Part shown: one piece after another, positions 56,492-64,000 of the stretch
Numbering within the stretch: position 1 is the first letter of the stretch
Layout: each line of letters begins with the position of its first letter
The notes under the pieces: generated by a model
The model's database searches: none
The model's input: only the letters and a program-made list of their open reading frames with translations
What the model was told of the DNA's origin: nothing
Assembly (NCBI RefSeq): GCF_900110655.1
Contig: NZ_FOEQ01000009.1
Location: 145,684-209,683 of the forward strand
From: Pseudomonas soli
GTDB lineage: Bacteria; Pseudomonadota; Gammaproteobacteria; Pseudomonadales; Pseudomonadaceae
Direction: 5' to 3'
DNA length: 64,000 nt
Made by a program: the position numbers and the translations under genes

Positions 56492-57820
56492 TCAGAACGA
56501 GGTGTTGGAGATGGCCAGCGAGTTGCTCTGCTGGTTGCCCACACCGGCGGCGACGTTGACGCCGAGGTTGCCGCTGCCACCGTTCACCGAGCCACTGAGG
56601 GTTGCGGTGTTGGTCACAGGGTTGGCCCAACCGGTAGGGGTCAGCACCTGGAACGACACGGTGTTGCTCAGGTCGTACGAGCTGGACTCGCTGTAGCTCT
56701 TCGAGCCGGACTTCGACGATTCGTTGGAGGCGCTGCCCGACTTCTCATAGGAGGAGTCGTAGGCTTTCTCGAACGCAGAGTCGCGAGCTTTTTCGTACGA
56801 GGAGCTGGAAGACTTCTCGTGCGACTTGTCATACGACGCGTCGATCGAGGCGGTCAGCGAAGCATCGAACGAGTCGGTGCGGCTGCGCTCGTGGCGGCCG
56901 AAGTCCTGGGTCTGGGTCACGCTGCCGCTTGCCGAGGCATCCAGCGAAGCGTTCAGAGAACCGCTTGCCGAGGAGCTCGAATCATGGCTACGCGAACCAC
57001 TGGCGCTGGAGCTGTTGGAGCCACTGGCGTTCCAGCTGTTGGAGCCGGCGGCGTCCCAGCTCGACGAGGCGCTGCTGTCCTTGCTGTAGCTGGAATCCTT
57101 GTCGTACGAGGCGCTGCCACTTTTCGTGGTGGTGAGGGTCAGCGTATCGACCCGGTAGGTGCGGTCGGCGCTGTTGTTCACTACCAGGCCTGGGCCATTC
57201 TGGTCGGCAGAGGCGGTGGCGGTGGCATTGCCCAGTGGCGCATTGGAGTTGGCAATGGCCATGGTGTTTTTCTGTTGGTTCAGGTCGCCACCGGCAATGT
57301 TGATGCCCATGTTGCCGCTGCCGTTGTTGCCCGAGCCGCTCATGACGCCGGAGTTGGTGACACCGTAGTTGTTGACGCGGTTATTGTTGCTGTACTGACG
57401 TACGTCGGCGGTGGCCGAGGCGGAGCCGAACACGAAGCTGTTGTCCAGGCTCGAATCGGCGCCGGCGTTGGCGATGGCGGCGGCGTTGTCCTGTTGGTTG
57501 CCGGCGCCGGCCGCGACGTTGACACCGACGTTGCCGCTGGTGCCGGAGGCCGAGCTGCTCATTTCGGCTTCGTTCACCGTGCCTTCATTGTTGATGCGGT
57601 TGTTGGTGCTGCTTTGCTTGTCCCAGGCATTGGCGGTGGCATATACCGGGATCTTGGTAGGAGGAGGGGTGTGATGACCGTTGTTGTGGCCATTGTTGTG
57701 GCCATTGTTATGGCCGTTGTTGTGGCCGCCACGTGGATCATTCTGCCCAGCTTGTACAGCCACAGCCATGATCGCAGCAATTGCGAAAACCAGAGGCTTG
57801 AGTGCCATCGAGGGTTTCAT
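56492..57820 (-). CDS. fapC: Major functional amyloid subunit FapC
   Basis: 442 aa, GGAGA before the ATG. Signal peptide (ALKPLVFAIAAIMAVAVQA), then four GHNN repeats ending in HH (His-rich), then three amyloid repeats, each with N-rich strands and GxxGxNxAxGxxNQQ (about 50-105, 130-185 and 395-440). Repeat 2 and 3 are joined by a linker of about 190 residues of Ser/Ala/Asp/Glu/Lys, full of SYEK-, SYDK- and SSAS-type motifs. FapC is the main fibril component. The long low-complexity linker and His-rich N-terminus are notable. Confidence 0.95.
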   Translation of the reverse strand: MKPSMALKPLVFAIAAIMAVAVQAGQNDPRGGHNNGHNNGHNNGHNNGHHTPPPTKIPVYATANAWDKQSSTNNRINNEGTVNEAEMSSSASGTSGNVGVNVAAGAGNQQDNAAAIANAGADSSLDNSFVFGSASATADVRQYSNNNRVNNYGVTNSGVMSGSGNNGSGNMGINIAGGDLNQQKNTMAIANSNAPLGNATATASADQNGPGLVVNNSADRTYRVDTLTLTTTKSGSASYDKDSSYSKDSSASSSWDAAGSNSWNASGSNSSSASGSRSHDSSSSASGSLNASLDASASGSVTQTQDFGRHERSRTDSFDASLTASIDASYDKSHEKSSSSSYEKARDSAFEKAYDSSYEKSGSASNESSKSGSKSYSESSSYDLSNTVSFQVLTPTGWANPVTNTATLSGSVNGGSGNLGVNVAAGVGNQQSNSLAISNTSF

Positions 57821-57872
57821 GGTGGTTCTCCGTACTTTGTTTTAGGTTAAGTGTTGTTGTTACCTGTTTGGG

Positions 57873-58445
57873 TCAATCTGCGACCCGGACGCTCAGGGTG
57901 TTGGCCGTTCGGTTTCCCACCCCTGCACTCTGATTCAACTGCACCACGCCACGGCTACCGGTGAATGCCTGGTCGCTGGTGCTGACCTGGCGATGGCCGG
58001 GTGTCTGGGCAGTTGAGTCCGAGCTGTTGATCAGCGCCACGTTCTGTTGCAGAAGGACGCTGTCATCGATGCTTTGCGGTTGGGCACTGACGCTGATGCG
58101 CAGTGCGTTGGCTTGCTGGTTGCTGGCGCCGGCGCTCTGGTTCACGCCCAGTACGCCGTTGCCGTGGCTGAAGGCGTCGCCCTGGATGCTGGCCCGAGCA
58201 TCTATCGAGGGGTCGACAGGCGTGCGCAAGCGTTGGCGGATCTGGGTGCTGGCGTTGGCGTCATGGCCGATGGCGATAGCCCGGGCGTTGACCTGCTGTT
58301 GTTGGTCCCCGGCCGCCTGGTTGACACCCAGGTTGCCTTGGTACTGTGCGCCTGAACTGTCGATGGTGGCGTTGTTGATCACGGGGGATTGGGCAAAGGC
58401 CGGTGCACTGCATAACGTGGCCAGGATCAGCAGCGTATGCTTCAT
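57873..58445 (-). CDS. fapB: Fap nucleator FapB
   Basis: 190 aa with signal peptide (MKHTLLILATLCSAPAFAQS). Three amyloid-type repeats carry QYQGNLGVNQAAGDQQQQVNA, GNGVLGVNQSAGASNQQANAL and GVVQLNQSAGVGNRTANTL. FapB resembles FapC in repeat character without the long linkers and is thought to nucleate fibrils. It starts 1 nt after the fapA stop and precedes fapC by 52 nt. Confidence 0.93.
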   Translation of the reverse strand: MKHTLLILATLCSAPAFAQSPVINNATIDSSGAQYQGNLGVNQAAGDQQQQVNARAIAIGHDANASTQIRQRLRTPVDPSIDARASIQGDAFSHGNGVLGVNQSAGASNQQANALRISVSAQPQSIDDSVLLQQNVALINSSDSTAQTPGHRQVSTSDQAFTGSRGVVQLNQSAGVGNRTANTLSVRVAD

Positions 58446-58446
58446 G

Positions 58447-58887
58447 TCACTGACCCCCGTTGAGGATCTTCAGGGCGCCCAGACCTTGCTGGACGTTCGA
58501 ATTGACCATGTTGGCAATGCCATTGCCCGAGCCTGAGGCTCGCCCACCGGCAATGTTCGGCAGTTGCGTCTGGGTGCCGATATTGGCCCCGATGTTGTTG
58601 GTCTGTTGGGTGATCAGCGTGTTGATGCCTGCGCCGCTGCTGATACTGGCGAAGTCGCCGTCGCTCAGTTCGTTGGTCTGCTTGAGGATGTGCGCGGACG
58701 GGTTGGTGTTGACGGTGACAGGATTGGGATCGGGCACAAGCGGGGCGCGGGTGGCAATGCGCGGTTGCACATCACGGGTAATGATGACGAGCCCGTTATC
58801 GGCCTGGGCTGGCAGGCTGAAGCTAGAACCCAGTGCGCATCCGATCAGCAGGAGACGACAGACGTTGCCTTTATCAAGTTTCCCCAC
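58447..58887 (-). CDS. fapA: Fap operon first gene FapA
   Basis: 146 aa, GTG start at 58887 with AGGAA 8 nt upstream. Signal peptide (LLLIGCALGSSFSLPAQA), then VIITRDVQPRIATRAP, LKQTNELSDGDFASISSGAGINTLITQQTNN and the end NVQQGLGALKILNGGQ, the FapA pattern. FapA influences fibril composition, probably as a periplasmic chaperone of the other subunits. First gene after a sigma-54-like promoter. Confidence 0.92.
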   Translation of the reverse strand: MGKLDKGNVCRLLLIGCALGSSFSLPAQADNGLVIITRDVQPRIATRAPLVPDPNPVTVNTNPSAHILKQTNELSDGDFASISSGAGINTLITQQTNNIGANIGTQTQLPNIAGGRASGSGNGIANMVNSNVQQGLGALKILNGGQ

Positions 58888-58940
58888 GATGGCAATTCCT
58901 TCTTCGGCGTGTTGGGCCTGGGCCGCGTTGCCAGAAGGAG

Positions 58941-58957
58941 AGCAGAAGCTGTGCCGG
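58941..58957 (-). promoter_or_regulatory. Sigma-54-like promoter of the fap operon
   Basis: On the minus strand CCGGCACAGCTTCTGCT has GG and GC spaced exactly 10 nt apart, with GGCAC and TGC preserved (consensus TGGCAC-N5-TTGC). The -12 element lies about 55 nt before the fapA start, predicting a short leader of about 43 nt. No equally good sigma-70 match was noticed in the gap. Confidence 0.6.
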
Positions 58958-59121
58958 TTTTTGTTATTGCTTTTGAATCAGGTAGTTGAGGGGCTGGAGC
59001 TGGCGCGTCAAAGGATTGGTGTATCAGTGCTGAGACAGAGAGGCGACCCAGGAGCTGCCGGGCCCATTGAAGTCGGGCGCTGACAGGTTTTCGTCGAGGG
59101 TGTTTCACGGGTGTGACACTA

Positions 59122-59157
59122 CCCCCGGATCTGGCGCAATACGCGCAAATCCGGGGG
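59122..59157. terminator. Hairpin downstream of pnuC-nadR-like operon
   Basis: CCCCCGGAT (59122-59130) and ATCCGGGGG (59149-59157) pair perfectly, with an inner GCGC/GCGC pair around AATAC. It lies 28 nt after the NadR-like stop on the minus strand, before the fap promoter. No T-run. Confidence 0.55.
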
Positions 59158-59185
59158 GCATGGCCCCACAGGGTGTATCAGCGGC

Positions 59186-59737
59186 TTAACATTCGGTGGG
59201 GCAGGTGGGGGATTTGCCGTCGAGCAGGCGCTGTACAACGCTCAACACCTTGGCGCTGCGTTGCGACCAGTCGCCATCGATCACCTGCACGTTCTGCCGG
59301 TTGCGTTGCAACCAGGCCAGGCTGTCGTCGAAGAACACCTGGCGCTCTTCCAGCCGGGGCTGGCAGCGCAGCCCGTCCCCGACCCATTCGACGCCCTCAG
59401 GGCGCAGCAGCAGGTGCAGGTCGTAATGGCGCGCCTGGATGGCCTGTTCCAGCCACTCGGGGCAATCGCCGAACAGTGCCCGGCTCCACAGGATATTGCT
59501 AAGCAGGTGGGTGTCGAGAATCAGCAGCTCCGGTGCCTGCGCCCGGCCCTGGTCTTCCCAGGCGAGTTGCCCACGGGCGATGGTGGGGATATCGGCGTAG
59601 CAGGTATCGCGCTGCTCGCGCTCCATGAAGTGGCGGACGTACTCACCCACCAGCACGCCACCGAAATGCGCCTGGATCTCTCCGCTCAGCCAGCTCTTGC
59701 CACTGGACTCCGGGCCGCACAGCACCAGGACCTTCAT
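59186..59737 (-). CDS. NadR-like P-loop ribosylnicotinamide kinase
   Basis: 183 aa from ATG 59737. P-loop GPESSGKSWLS at the N-terminus, GEYVRHFME, then LLILDTHLLSNILWSRALFG with Walker-B-like Asp, and later DGLRCQPRLEERQVFFDDSLAWL. This matches the C-terminal kinase domain of NadR standing alone, without the adenylyltransferase half. It should phosphorylate nicotinamide riboside imported by the adjacent PnuC. The start overlaps the pnuC stop by 4 nt. Confidence 0.87.
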   Translation of the reverse strand: MKVLVLCGPESSGKSWLSGEIQAHFGGVLVGEYVRHFMEREQRDTCYADIPTIARGQLAWEDQGRAQAPELLILDTHLLSNILWSRALFGDCPEWLEQAIQARHYDLHLLLRPEGVEWVGDGLRCQPRLEERQVFFDDSLAWLQRNRQNVQVIDGDWSQRSAKVLSVVQRLLDGKSPTCPTEC

Positions 59738-60300
59738 GCGCTGGCCAGCGCCGGGTCGCGGCGCCACTCCAGCCAGCCGCGCACGGCAATCAGGGTGAAC
59801 AGGGCATACAACGCGGCGGTGAGGTAGAGGCCCTTGTAGAGGAACAGGCCGACGAAGACCACATCCACCACCACCCACAGCGCCCAGCACTGCAGGCGCT
59901 TCTGTGCCATCCACAGCTGGGCCACCAGGCTGAAGCCGGTAAGCGCGGCGTCGAGCCAGGGCTGGGCGGCGTCGGTCCAGTGGGCCATGGCGGCGCCCAG
60001 CAGCAGGCTGGCCAGCAGGCCGATCGACAGGCCCTTGAGCATCGTCACGGGTGCCAGGCTGGTCACCTGGCGGGCGTCCTCGACCCGGTCCGGGCGGGTC
60101 CACTGCCACCAGCCGTACAGCTGCAGCACGGCGTAGACCAGTTGCAGGAGCATGTCCGAGTACAGCTTCACCTCGTAGAAGATCCAGCTATACAGCACCA
60201 CCATCACCAGGCCGATCGGCCAGCACCAGGGATTCTGCTTGACGGTGAGCCAGACAGCGATGACGCCGAGCGCGGCGGCGAAGAGTTCGAGGCCGGACAT
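59734..60300 (-). CDS. pnuC: Nicotinamide riboside transporter PnuC
   Basis: 188 aa with about seven hydrophobic segments. VWLTVKQNPWCWPIGLVMVVLYSWIFYEVKLYSDMLLQLVYAVLQLYGWWQW is the PnuC core (NxWxWPxG and YxxMxLQxxY motifs; written here only as family pattern) and QKRLQCWALWVVVDVV the second conserved block. It facilitates diffusion of nicotinamide riboside, trapped by the NadR-like kinase encoded downstream. Confidence 0.92.
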   Translation of the reverse strand: MSGLELFAAALGVIAVWLTVKQNPWCWPIGLVMVVLYSWIFYEVKLYSDMLLQLVYAVLQLYGWWQWTRPDRVEDARQVTSLAPVTMLKGLSIGLLASLLLGAAMAHWTDAAQPWLDAALTGFSLVAQLWMAQKRLQCWALWVVVDVVFVGLFLYKGLYLTAALYALFTLIAVRGWLEWRRDPALASA

Positions 60301-60398
60301 CGGCGATCCTTGGACGGGGAAAGGGCGCGATGCTAACCGCTTCGAGCGACCGGCTTCAAGCGGCGGGCAGCATCCGAGCTACCCGCCGCCTGGCCCTG

Positions 60399-62033
60399 CT
60401 AGACCCTGAACTGGCGCAGCAACTGTTCCAGTTCATCGCTCAAGCGGGCAAGCGCCACCCCAGCGTCGCTGGACTGGCGGGCGGCCTCGGCGGTCTGTTG
60501 CGACAGGTCGGCGGTTTCGGTGACGTTGCGGTTGATTTCCTCGACCACATGCGACTGCTGCAAGGTGGCGCTGGCGATGGAGGCATTCAGCGCCCCCAGG
60601 TTGCCCAGTGCCTGGTTGATGGCGTCCAGGCTGCTACCGGCCTCGCGGGCCTGTTCGACGGTCTGGCGCGAGGCTTCGCTGCTGGTATCGATGGCCCGCA
60701 CCGCGGCTTCGGACTGCCCCTGCAGATGCTCGATCATGGTCTGGATCTCGGCAGTCGACTGCGCCGAGCGCTGGGCCAGCAGGCGTACTTCGTCGGCGAC
60801 CACGGCGAAGCCGCGTCCCTGTTCACCGGCGCGTGCGGCCTCGATGGCGGCATTGAGCGCAAGCAGGTTGGTCTGCTCGGCGATCGAGCGGATGACTTCG
60901 AGTACGCCGCCGATTTTCGTACTGTGGCTGGCCAGGTCGCGGATCACCTGTACCGCCTGGTCGATGGTCGCCGAGAGCCGGTCGATCTGTTGCAGGCTGC
61001 CGTGGATCGCCTGTTGGCCGTGGCCAACCTGCGTCTGGGCGTTGCGCATTTCGCTGGAGGCCTGCTCGGCGTGCTTGGCCACGTCATGCACGGCGTAGGA
61101 AACTTCGTTGATGGCGGTGGCCACCTGGTCCATCTGCAGCGATTGCTGGGCGCTGCGGGCCTGGGCGGAGCCTGCGTTGTCACCGACATGGCCGGCCGAC
61201 TCGGCAAGGGCATGGGCTGCGCCCTGCAACTGGCCGATCACGCCCTGCAACTTACCGTTGAAGCGGTTGAAGTGTTCACCCAGCTGGGTGATCTCGTCGC
61301 GGCCGTGGGTGTCCAGGCGCCGGGTCAGGTCGCTTTCGCCACTGGCGATGTTGCCCATGGCCTGCACGGCCTCCTGCAGTGGCCGGGCGATGCTGCGGGC
61401 GATCAGCATCACCAGCAGGGCCATCAGCAGGGCAATGCCCAGGCCCAGCAGCGAGGCATCGCGCAACTGCCTGGCGAACTCGGCCTGCACGTCGTCGATG
61501 TAGACGCCCGAACCGATGATCCAGCCCCAGGGTTTGAACAGCTGGATATAAGAGGTTTTCGCCACCGGTTCGCTGGCGCCGGGCTTGGGCCAGCGATAGT
61601 CGACGGGCCCCGCGCCCTGGCTGCGGGCCAGGGCGACCATCTCGTTGAACACGGCGAAGCCGTCGGGGTCACGGATGGCGGAGAGGTCCTGGCCATCGAG
61701 CTTGGGGTTGGCCGGGTGCATGACCATCTTCGGTTGCAGGTCGTTGATCCAGAAATAGTCGTTCTGGTCGTAGCGCAGCCCGCGCACCACTTGCAGGGCC
61801 TGCTGCTGAGCGGCCTCGCGGGTCAACGTGCCGGCGGCCTCCAGGCCTTGGTAATGGGCCAGCACGCCGGCGGCGGTCTGTACCACGTGGCGGGTCTTCT
61901 CGGCCTTGGCCTGGTACAGGCCGTCATGGATCTGGCGCAGCATCAGCAGGCCCAGCACCAGCAGCATGGCCACGGCCACCAGCAGGATCAGCCACAGGCG
62001 GCGGCTGATCGACATCGACCTCAGGGTCTTCAT
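60399..62033 (-). CDS. Methyl-accepting chemotaxis protein with sCache domain
   Basis: 544 aa. Cytoplasmic basic start, helix about 13-32, periplasmic single-Cache domain about 40-185 with the YDQNDYFWINDLQPKMVMHPANPKLDGQDLS pattern (broken by me after FWIND), helix about 197-215, HAMP, then the MCP tip RSIAEQTNLLALNAAIEAAR and EQGRGFAVVADEVRLLA. The DxxDYFWIND/MHP motif is typical of sCache_2 receptors for short carboxylates, such as P. putida McpP. No other chemotaxis genes are adjacent. Confidence 0.9.
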   Translation of the reverse strand: MKTLRSMSISRRLWLILLVAVAMLLVLGLLMLRQIHDGLYQAKAEKTRHVVQTAAGVLAHYQGLEAAGTLTREAAQQQALQVVRGLRYDQNDYFWINDLQPKMVMHPANPKLDGQDLSAIRDPDGFAVFNEMVALARSQGAGPVDYRWPKPGASEPVAKTSYIQLFKPWGWIIGSGVYIDDVQAEFARQLRDASLLGLGIALLMALLVMLIARSIARPLQEAVQAMGNIASGESDLTRRLDTHGRDEITQLGEHFNRFNGKLQGVIGQLQGAAHALAESAGHVGDNAGSAQARSAQQSLQMDQVATAINEVSYAVHDVAKHAEQASSEMRNAQTQVGHGQQAIHGSLQQIDRLSATIDQAVQVIRDLASHSTKIGGVLEVIRSIAEQTNLLALNAAIEAARAGEQGRGFAVVADEVRLLAQRSAQSTAEIQTMIEHLQGQSEAAVRAIDTSSEASRQTVEQAREAGSSLDAINQALGNLGALNASIASATLQQSHVVEEINRNVTETADLSQQTAEAARQSSDAGVALARLSDELEQLLRQFRV

Positions 62034-62332
62034 GATGCGTTACTCCAGTCTTGTTCTTTTTATCCAGGGCATCCAAGCGTGCTTTGTCGCGGGCCCCCAC
62101 TCGACCAACGGCTAATGCGTCGTTCTTGACATCCTCAGTTGCAGGTAACGCAAGCCTTGAAACATAGGCTCTGCTAGGATTTCGGCCGCGCCAGATGAAA
62201 CCTTTAGGCGGCTGGTCTTTTCAGCTGGCTTTGGTGGTCCTTGCGCTGTAAAAAGCACGCGCCGCGTGCGGTATCAATTGTGTCAATCAAAACAAGCGGC
62301 CTGCCACGCGTAGCGTCGCACTTGGGGGAAAG

Positions 62333-63163
62333 ATGGATTTGTGGAGTGCCTTGCAGGCGGTCATTCTGGGCGTGGTCGAGGGGCTGACGGAGTTCCTGCC
62401 CATTTCGAGCACCGGGCACCAGATCATTGTCGCCGACCTGATCAATTTTGGCGGCGATCGCGCCATGGCGTTCAACATCATTATCCAATTGGGTGCCATC
62501 CTGGCGGTGGTGTGGGAATTCCGGCGCAAGATCTTCGACGTGGTACTGGGCTTGCCCACGCAGGCGCCGGCACGGCGTTTCACCACCAACCTGCTGATTG
62601 CTTTCATTCCTGCCGTGATCTTGGGCGTGCTGTTTGCCGACCTGATTCATGAATACTTGTTCAACCCTATCACGGTCGCCGCCGCGTTGGTGGTCGGCGG
62701 GGTGATCATGTTATGGGCCGAGCGTCGTCAGCATCGGGTGGAGGTCGATCATGTTGACGAAATGCGCTGGAGTCATGCGTTGAAGATCGGTCTGGTGCAG
62801 TGCCTGGCGATGATTCCAGGTACCTCGCGCTCGGGGTCGACCATTATCGGTGGCTTGCTGTTCGGCCTTTCGCGCAAGGCAGCGACCGAATTTTCGTTCT
62901 TCCTGGCAATGCCCACCATGGTCGGCGCGGCGGTGTATTCGGGGTACAAGTACCGTGATCTGTTCCAGCCAGGCGATTTGCCGGTGTTCGCGATTGGTTT
63001 CGTGGTCTCGTTCATCTTTGCCATGATTGCCGTGCGCGGGTTGCTCAAGTTCATCGCCAACCACAGCTATGCGGTGTTTGCCTGGTACCGAATCGCCTTT
63101 GGTCTGCTGATCCTGGCGACTTGGGAATTCGGTTGGGTCGATTGGTCGACGGCGCATGGTTGA
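62333..63163 (+). CDS. uppP: Undecaprenyl-diphosphatase UppP
   Basis: 276 aa with about seven helices. ILGVVEGLTEFLPISSTGHQIIV carries the catalytic (E/Q)GxxExxPISSTGH box, and QCLAMIPGTSRSGSTIIGGLLFGLSRKAATEFSF the PGxSRSG box. It dephosphorylates undecaprenyl pyrophosphate at the outer face of the inner membrane to recycle the lipid carrier, and confers bacitracin tolerance. The next gene overlaps by 8 nt. Confidence 0.95.
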   Translation: MDLWSALQAVILGVVEGLTEFLPISSTGHQIIVADLINFGGDRAMAFNIIIQLGAILAVVWEFRRKIFDVVLGLPTQAPARRFTTNLLIAFIPAVILGVLFADLIHEYLFNPITVAAALVVGGVIMLWAERRQHRVEVDHVDEMRWSHALKIGLVQCLAMIPGTSRSGSTIIGGLLFGLSRKAATEFSFFLAMPTMVGAAVYSGYKYRDLFQPGDLPVFAIGFVVSFIFAMIAVRGLLKFIANHSYAVFAWYRIAFGLLILATWEFGWVDWSTAHG

Positions 63164-63581
63164 GAGGGCCCGTTCGCAGCGTGCGCCCCGGCGTGAGGAG
63201 GGCGTGCGCAATGCACGCCTGAAGGGGCTGGTACTTGTGGTGCTGTGCCTGTTGCCGGTGCTCGGCGGCCTGCGGATGGGGTTGAGTGGCGGGAACTGGT
63301 TGCCGTTGGCGATGTATCCGGTGGTGAGTCTTGTCAGCCTGTTGTTGTACTGGCAGGACAAGCAGCAGGCGCGGACTCAGGCTTGGCGTACTCCGGAGAA
63401 AGTGCTGCATGCCAGCGAGCTGCTGGGGGGCTGGCCGGGGGCTTTGCTGGCGCAGCAGGTGTTTCGGCACAAGACTCGGAAGGTTTCCTATCAGGTTGTG
63501 TGTTGGGGGATTGTTCTGGTACATCAGGTGTTCTGGGTTGATTATTTGTTTTTGGCGGGGCGGTGGGGGGCTTTGATCTGA
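63156..63581 (+). CDS. DUF1294-family membrane protein
   Basis: 141 aa, overlapping the uppP end by 8 nt. Basic N-terminus, then about four hydrophobic segments, with YPVVSLVSLLLYWQDKQQAR and the conserved RTPEKVLHASELLGGWPGALLAQQVFRHKTRK block of DUF1294. Many family members carry a cold-shock domain at the N-terminus; this one does not. Function unknown. Confidence 0.87.
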   Translation: MVERARSQRAPRREEGVRNARLKGLVLVVLCLLPVLGGLRMGLSGGNWLPLAMYPVVSLVSLLLYWQDKQQARTQAWRTPEKVLHASELLGGWPGALLAQQVFRHKTRKVSYQVVCWGIVLVHQVFWVDYLFLAGRWGALI

Positions 63582-63590
63582 CGGTTGTAG

Positions 63591-63650
63591 TTTTGGTTTT
63601 GGTTTTGGTTTTGGTTTTGGTTTTGGTTTTGGTTTTGGTTTTGGTTTTGA
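63591..63650. repeat. TTTTGG hexanucleotide microsatellite
   Basis: Nine perfect tandem copies of TTTTGG from 63591 to 63644, followed by a tenth with one change (TTTTGA). It starts 9 nt beyond the DUF1294 stop. Frames reading KPKPKP or KTKTKT across it are products of the repeat, not genes. Confidence 0.95.
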
Positions 63651-63981
63651 AAGTTGTATGCGCATTCATTTGTGATGTCGACGCTTATTCACCTTTCCGC
63701 CCTTACGGCGGGTCCCTTTTTGAAGGATCAAAAAGGAACCAAAAAATCCTCGCTCCATTCATCCGGCCCTCCGCTTCGCTCCGGGTTCCCTCACTCCGGC
63801 CTTGCTCCCGGGAGGACCGCGCTGAACGCCCCATCCTGGGGCGCAGCGCTTGACGGGCATCCATGCCCGTCACCTCCCTCCGCAAGACCTCCGTTCGGCC
63901 TCCTGAAGTCGCGAAGTTACGGGCGGCGCCTGCACTAACGCAGCTAGTCGCTAGTTGCCAGCGTGGGAACTCTAGATCAAC
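63651..63981. repeat. Dispersed Pseudomonas non-coding repeat
   Basis: It contains TTCACCTTTCCGCCCTTACG, CCTTTTTG (63715-63722) with CAAAAAGG (63729-63736) as a hairpin, then a GC-rich tail with CTCCGCAAGACCTCCGTTCG-type segments. I recall very similar sequence occurring in many copies between genes of P. putida-group genomes. No gene is supported. Several forward and reverse frames exist but carry low-complexity Pro/Arg/Ser translation. Confidence 0.6.
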
Positions 63982-64000
63982 ATCGCGGGGCAAGCCCGCT
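63982..64000. repeat. REP element cut by window edge
   Basis: ATCGCGGGGCAAGCCCGCT is the left half of a P. putida-type REP, similar to the one at 8040-8069. Confidence 0.7.

Noticed and set aside
57676..57730. Possible CRISPR-like short direct repeats
   Set aside because: The 12-nt units encode GHNN in the fapC frame with no spacers, so they are a protein repeat.
56450..57850. 466-aa plus-strand frame opposite fapC
   Set aside because: Gly/Val/Arg-rich shadow caused by the repetitive fapC sequence.
60330..62129. 599-aa plus-strand frame opposite the chemoreceptor gene
   Set aside because: Antisense shadow; the minus-strand MCP motifs are unambiguous.
63051..63669. Minus-strand frames with KPKPKP or KTKTKT runs
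   Set aside because: These are translations of the TTTTGG microsatellite and antisense to DUF1294.

Overview
The window looks like chromosomal DNA from a fluorescent Pseudomonas, most likely the P. putida group. Evidence: uniformly high GC and GC-rich third codon positions over most of the length; a complete fapABCDEF functional-amyloid operon; a pseudomonad-type cobalamin block (cobM, cobE, cbtA, cbtB, cobW, cobN and a chlI/chlD-like chelatase gene); a DUF3077 gene; P. putida-style REP elements; a BdlA-like two-PAS chemotaxis protein; and a BvgA/BvgS-like pair. Species assignment is inference.

Layout. 1-5.6 kb is an AT-richer accessory region. It holds a tight three-gene operon on the minus strand (two proteins with phospholipase D-like HDRF motifs plus an unknown protein cut by the window edge). 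It also holds an unrecognised two-gene module (131-aa orphan plus a tandem RmlC-like cupin protein) bracketed by two diverged copies of a non-coding repeat. 5.9-9.3 kb carries a LysR/RidA divergent pair, a repeat-rich stretch with a frameshifted small gene, a DUF3077 gene, a decayed FecI-like sigma-factor fragment and a small membrane protein. 9.3-14.2 kb is a likely catabolic operon (thiolase, acyl-CoA ligase, MHS transporter) under a divergent PAS-LuxR regulator. 14.2-25.6 kb is mixed metabolism and transport: LysE exporter, DUF3144, an unusual ferredoxin-reductase/M24 fusion with a divergent MocR regulator, FNT channel, DyP peroxidase, KfrA-like coiled coil, fatty-acid-hydroxylase-type membrane protein, AraC regulator and an MHS transporter.

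25.7-32.0 kb is a seven-gene, translationally coupled operon: thermostable-hemolysin-family protein, AMP-forming ligase, TenA/haem-oxygenase-fold putative diiron enzyme, SDR, secreted TPR protein, OmpR-type regulator and histidine kinase. It reads like a small self-regulated biosynthetic pathway for an acyl-derived product and is one of the two best candidates for an undescribed system. The other is the PLD-like operon at the left edge.

32.0-39.5 kb carries a VOC protein, an IclR/SDR divergent pair with a perfect palindrome between them, the BdlA-like protein and the BvgAS-like phosphorelay. 39.7-49.3 kb is cobalamin biosynthesis, with two divergent cobalamin riboswitches controlling cbtB-cbtA-cobE-cobM on one side and cobW-cobN-chlI/chlD on the other. 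The chlI-like frame ends at a canonical A_AAA_AAG slippery site, with an upstream Shine-Dalgarno-like element and a downstream hairpin; a -1 frameshift there would fuse it to the VWA (ChlD-like) domain.

49.4-58.9 kb holds a small orphan gene, a sigma-54 enhancer-binding protein, an LTA-synthase-type sulfatase and the fap operon. The fap operon has a good sigma-54-like promoter before fapA and a strong intrinsic terminator between fapC and fapD. The right end has pnuC plus a NadR-like kinase, an sCache chemoreceptor, uppP, a DUF1294 protein, a TTTTGG microsatellite and a non-coding dispersed repeat ending in a REP element. No rRNA, tRNA, CRISPR array or complete insertion sequence was seen.
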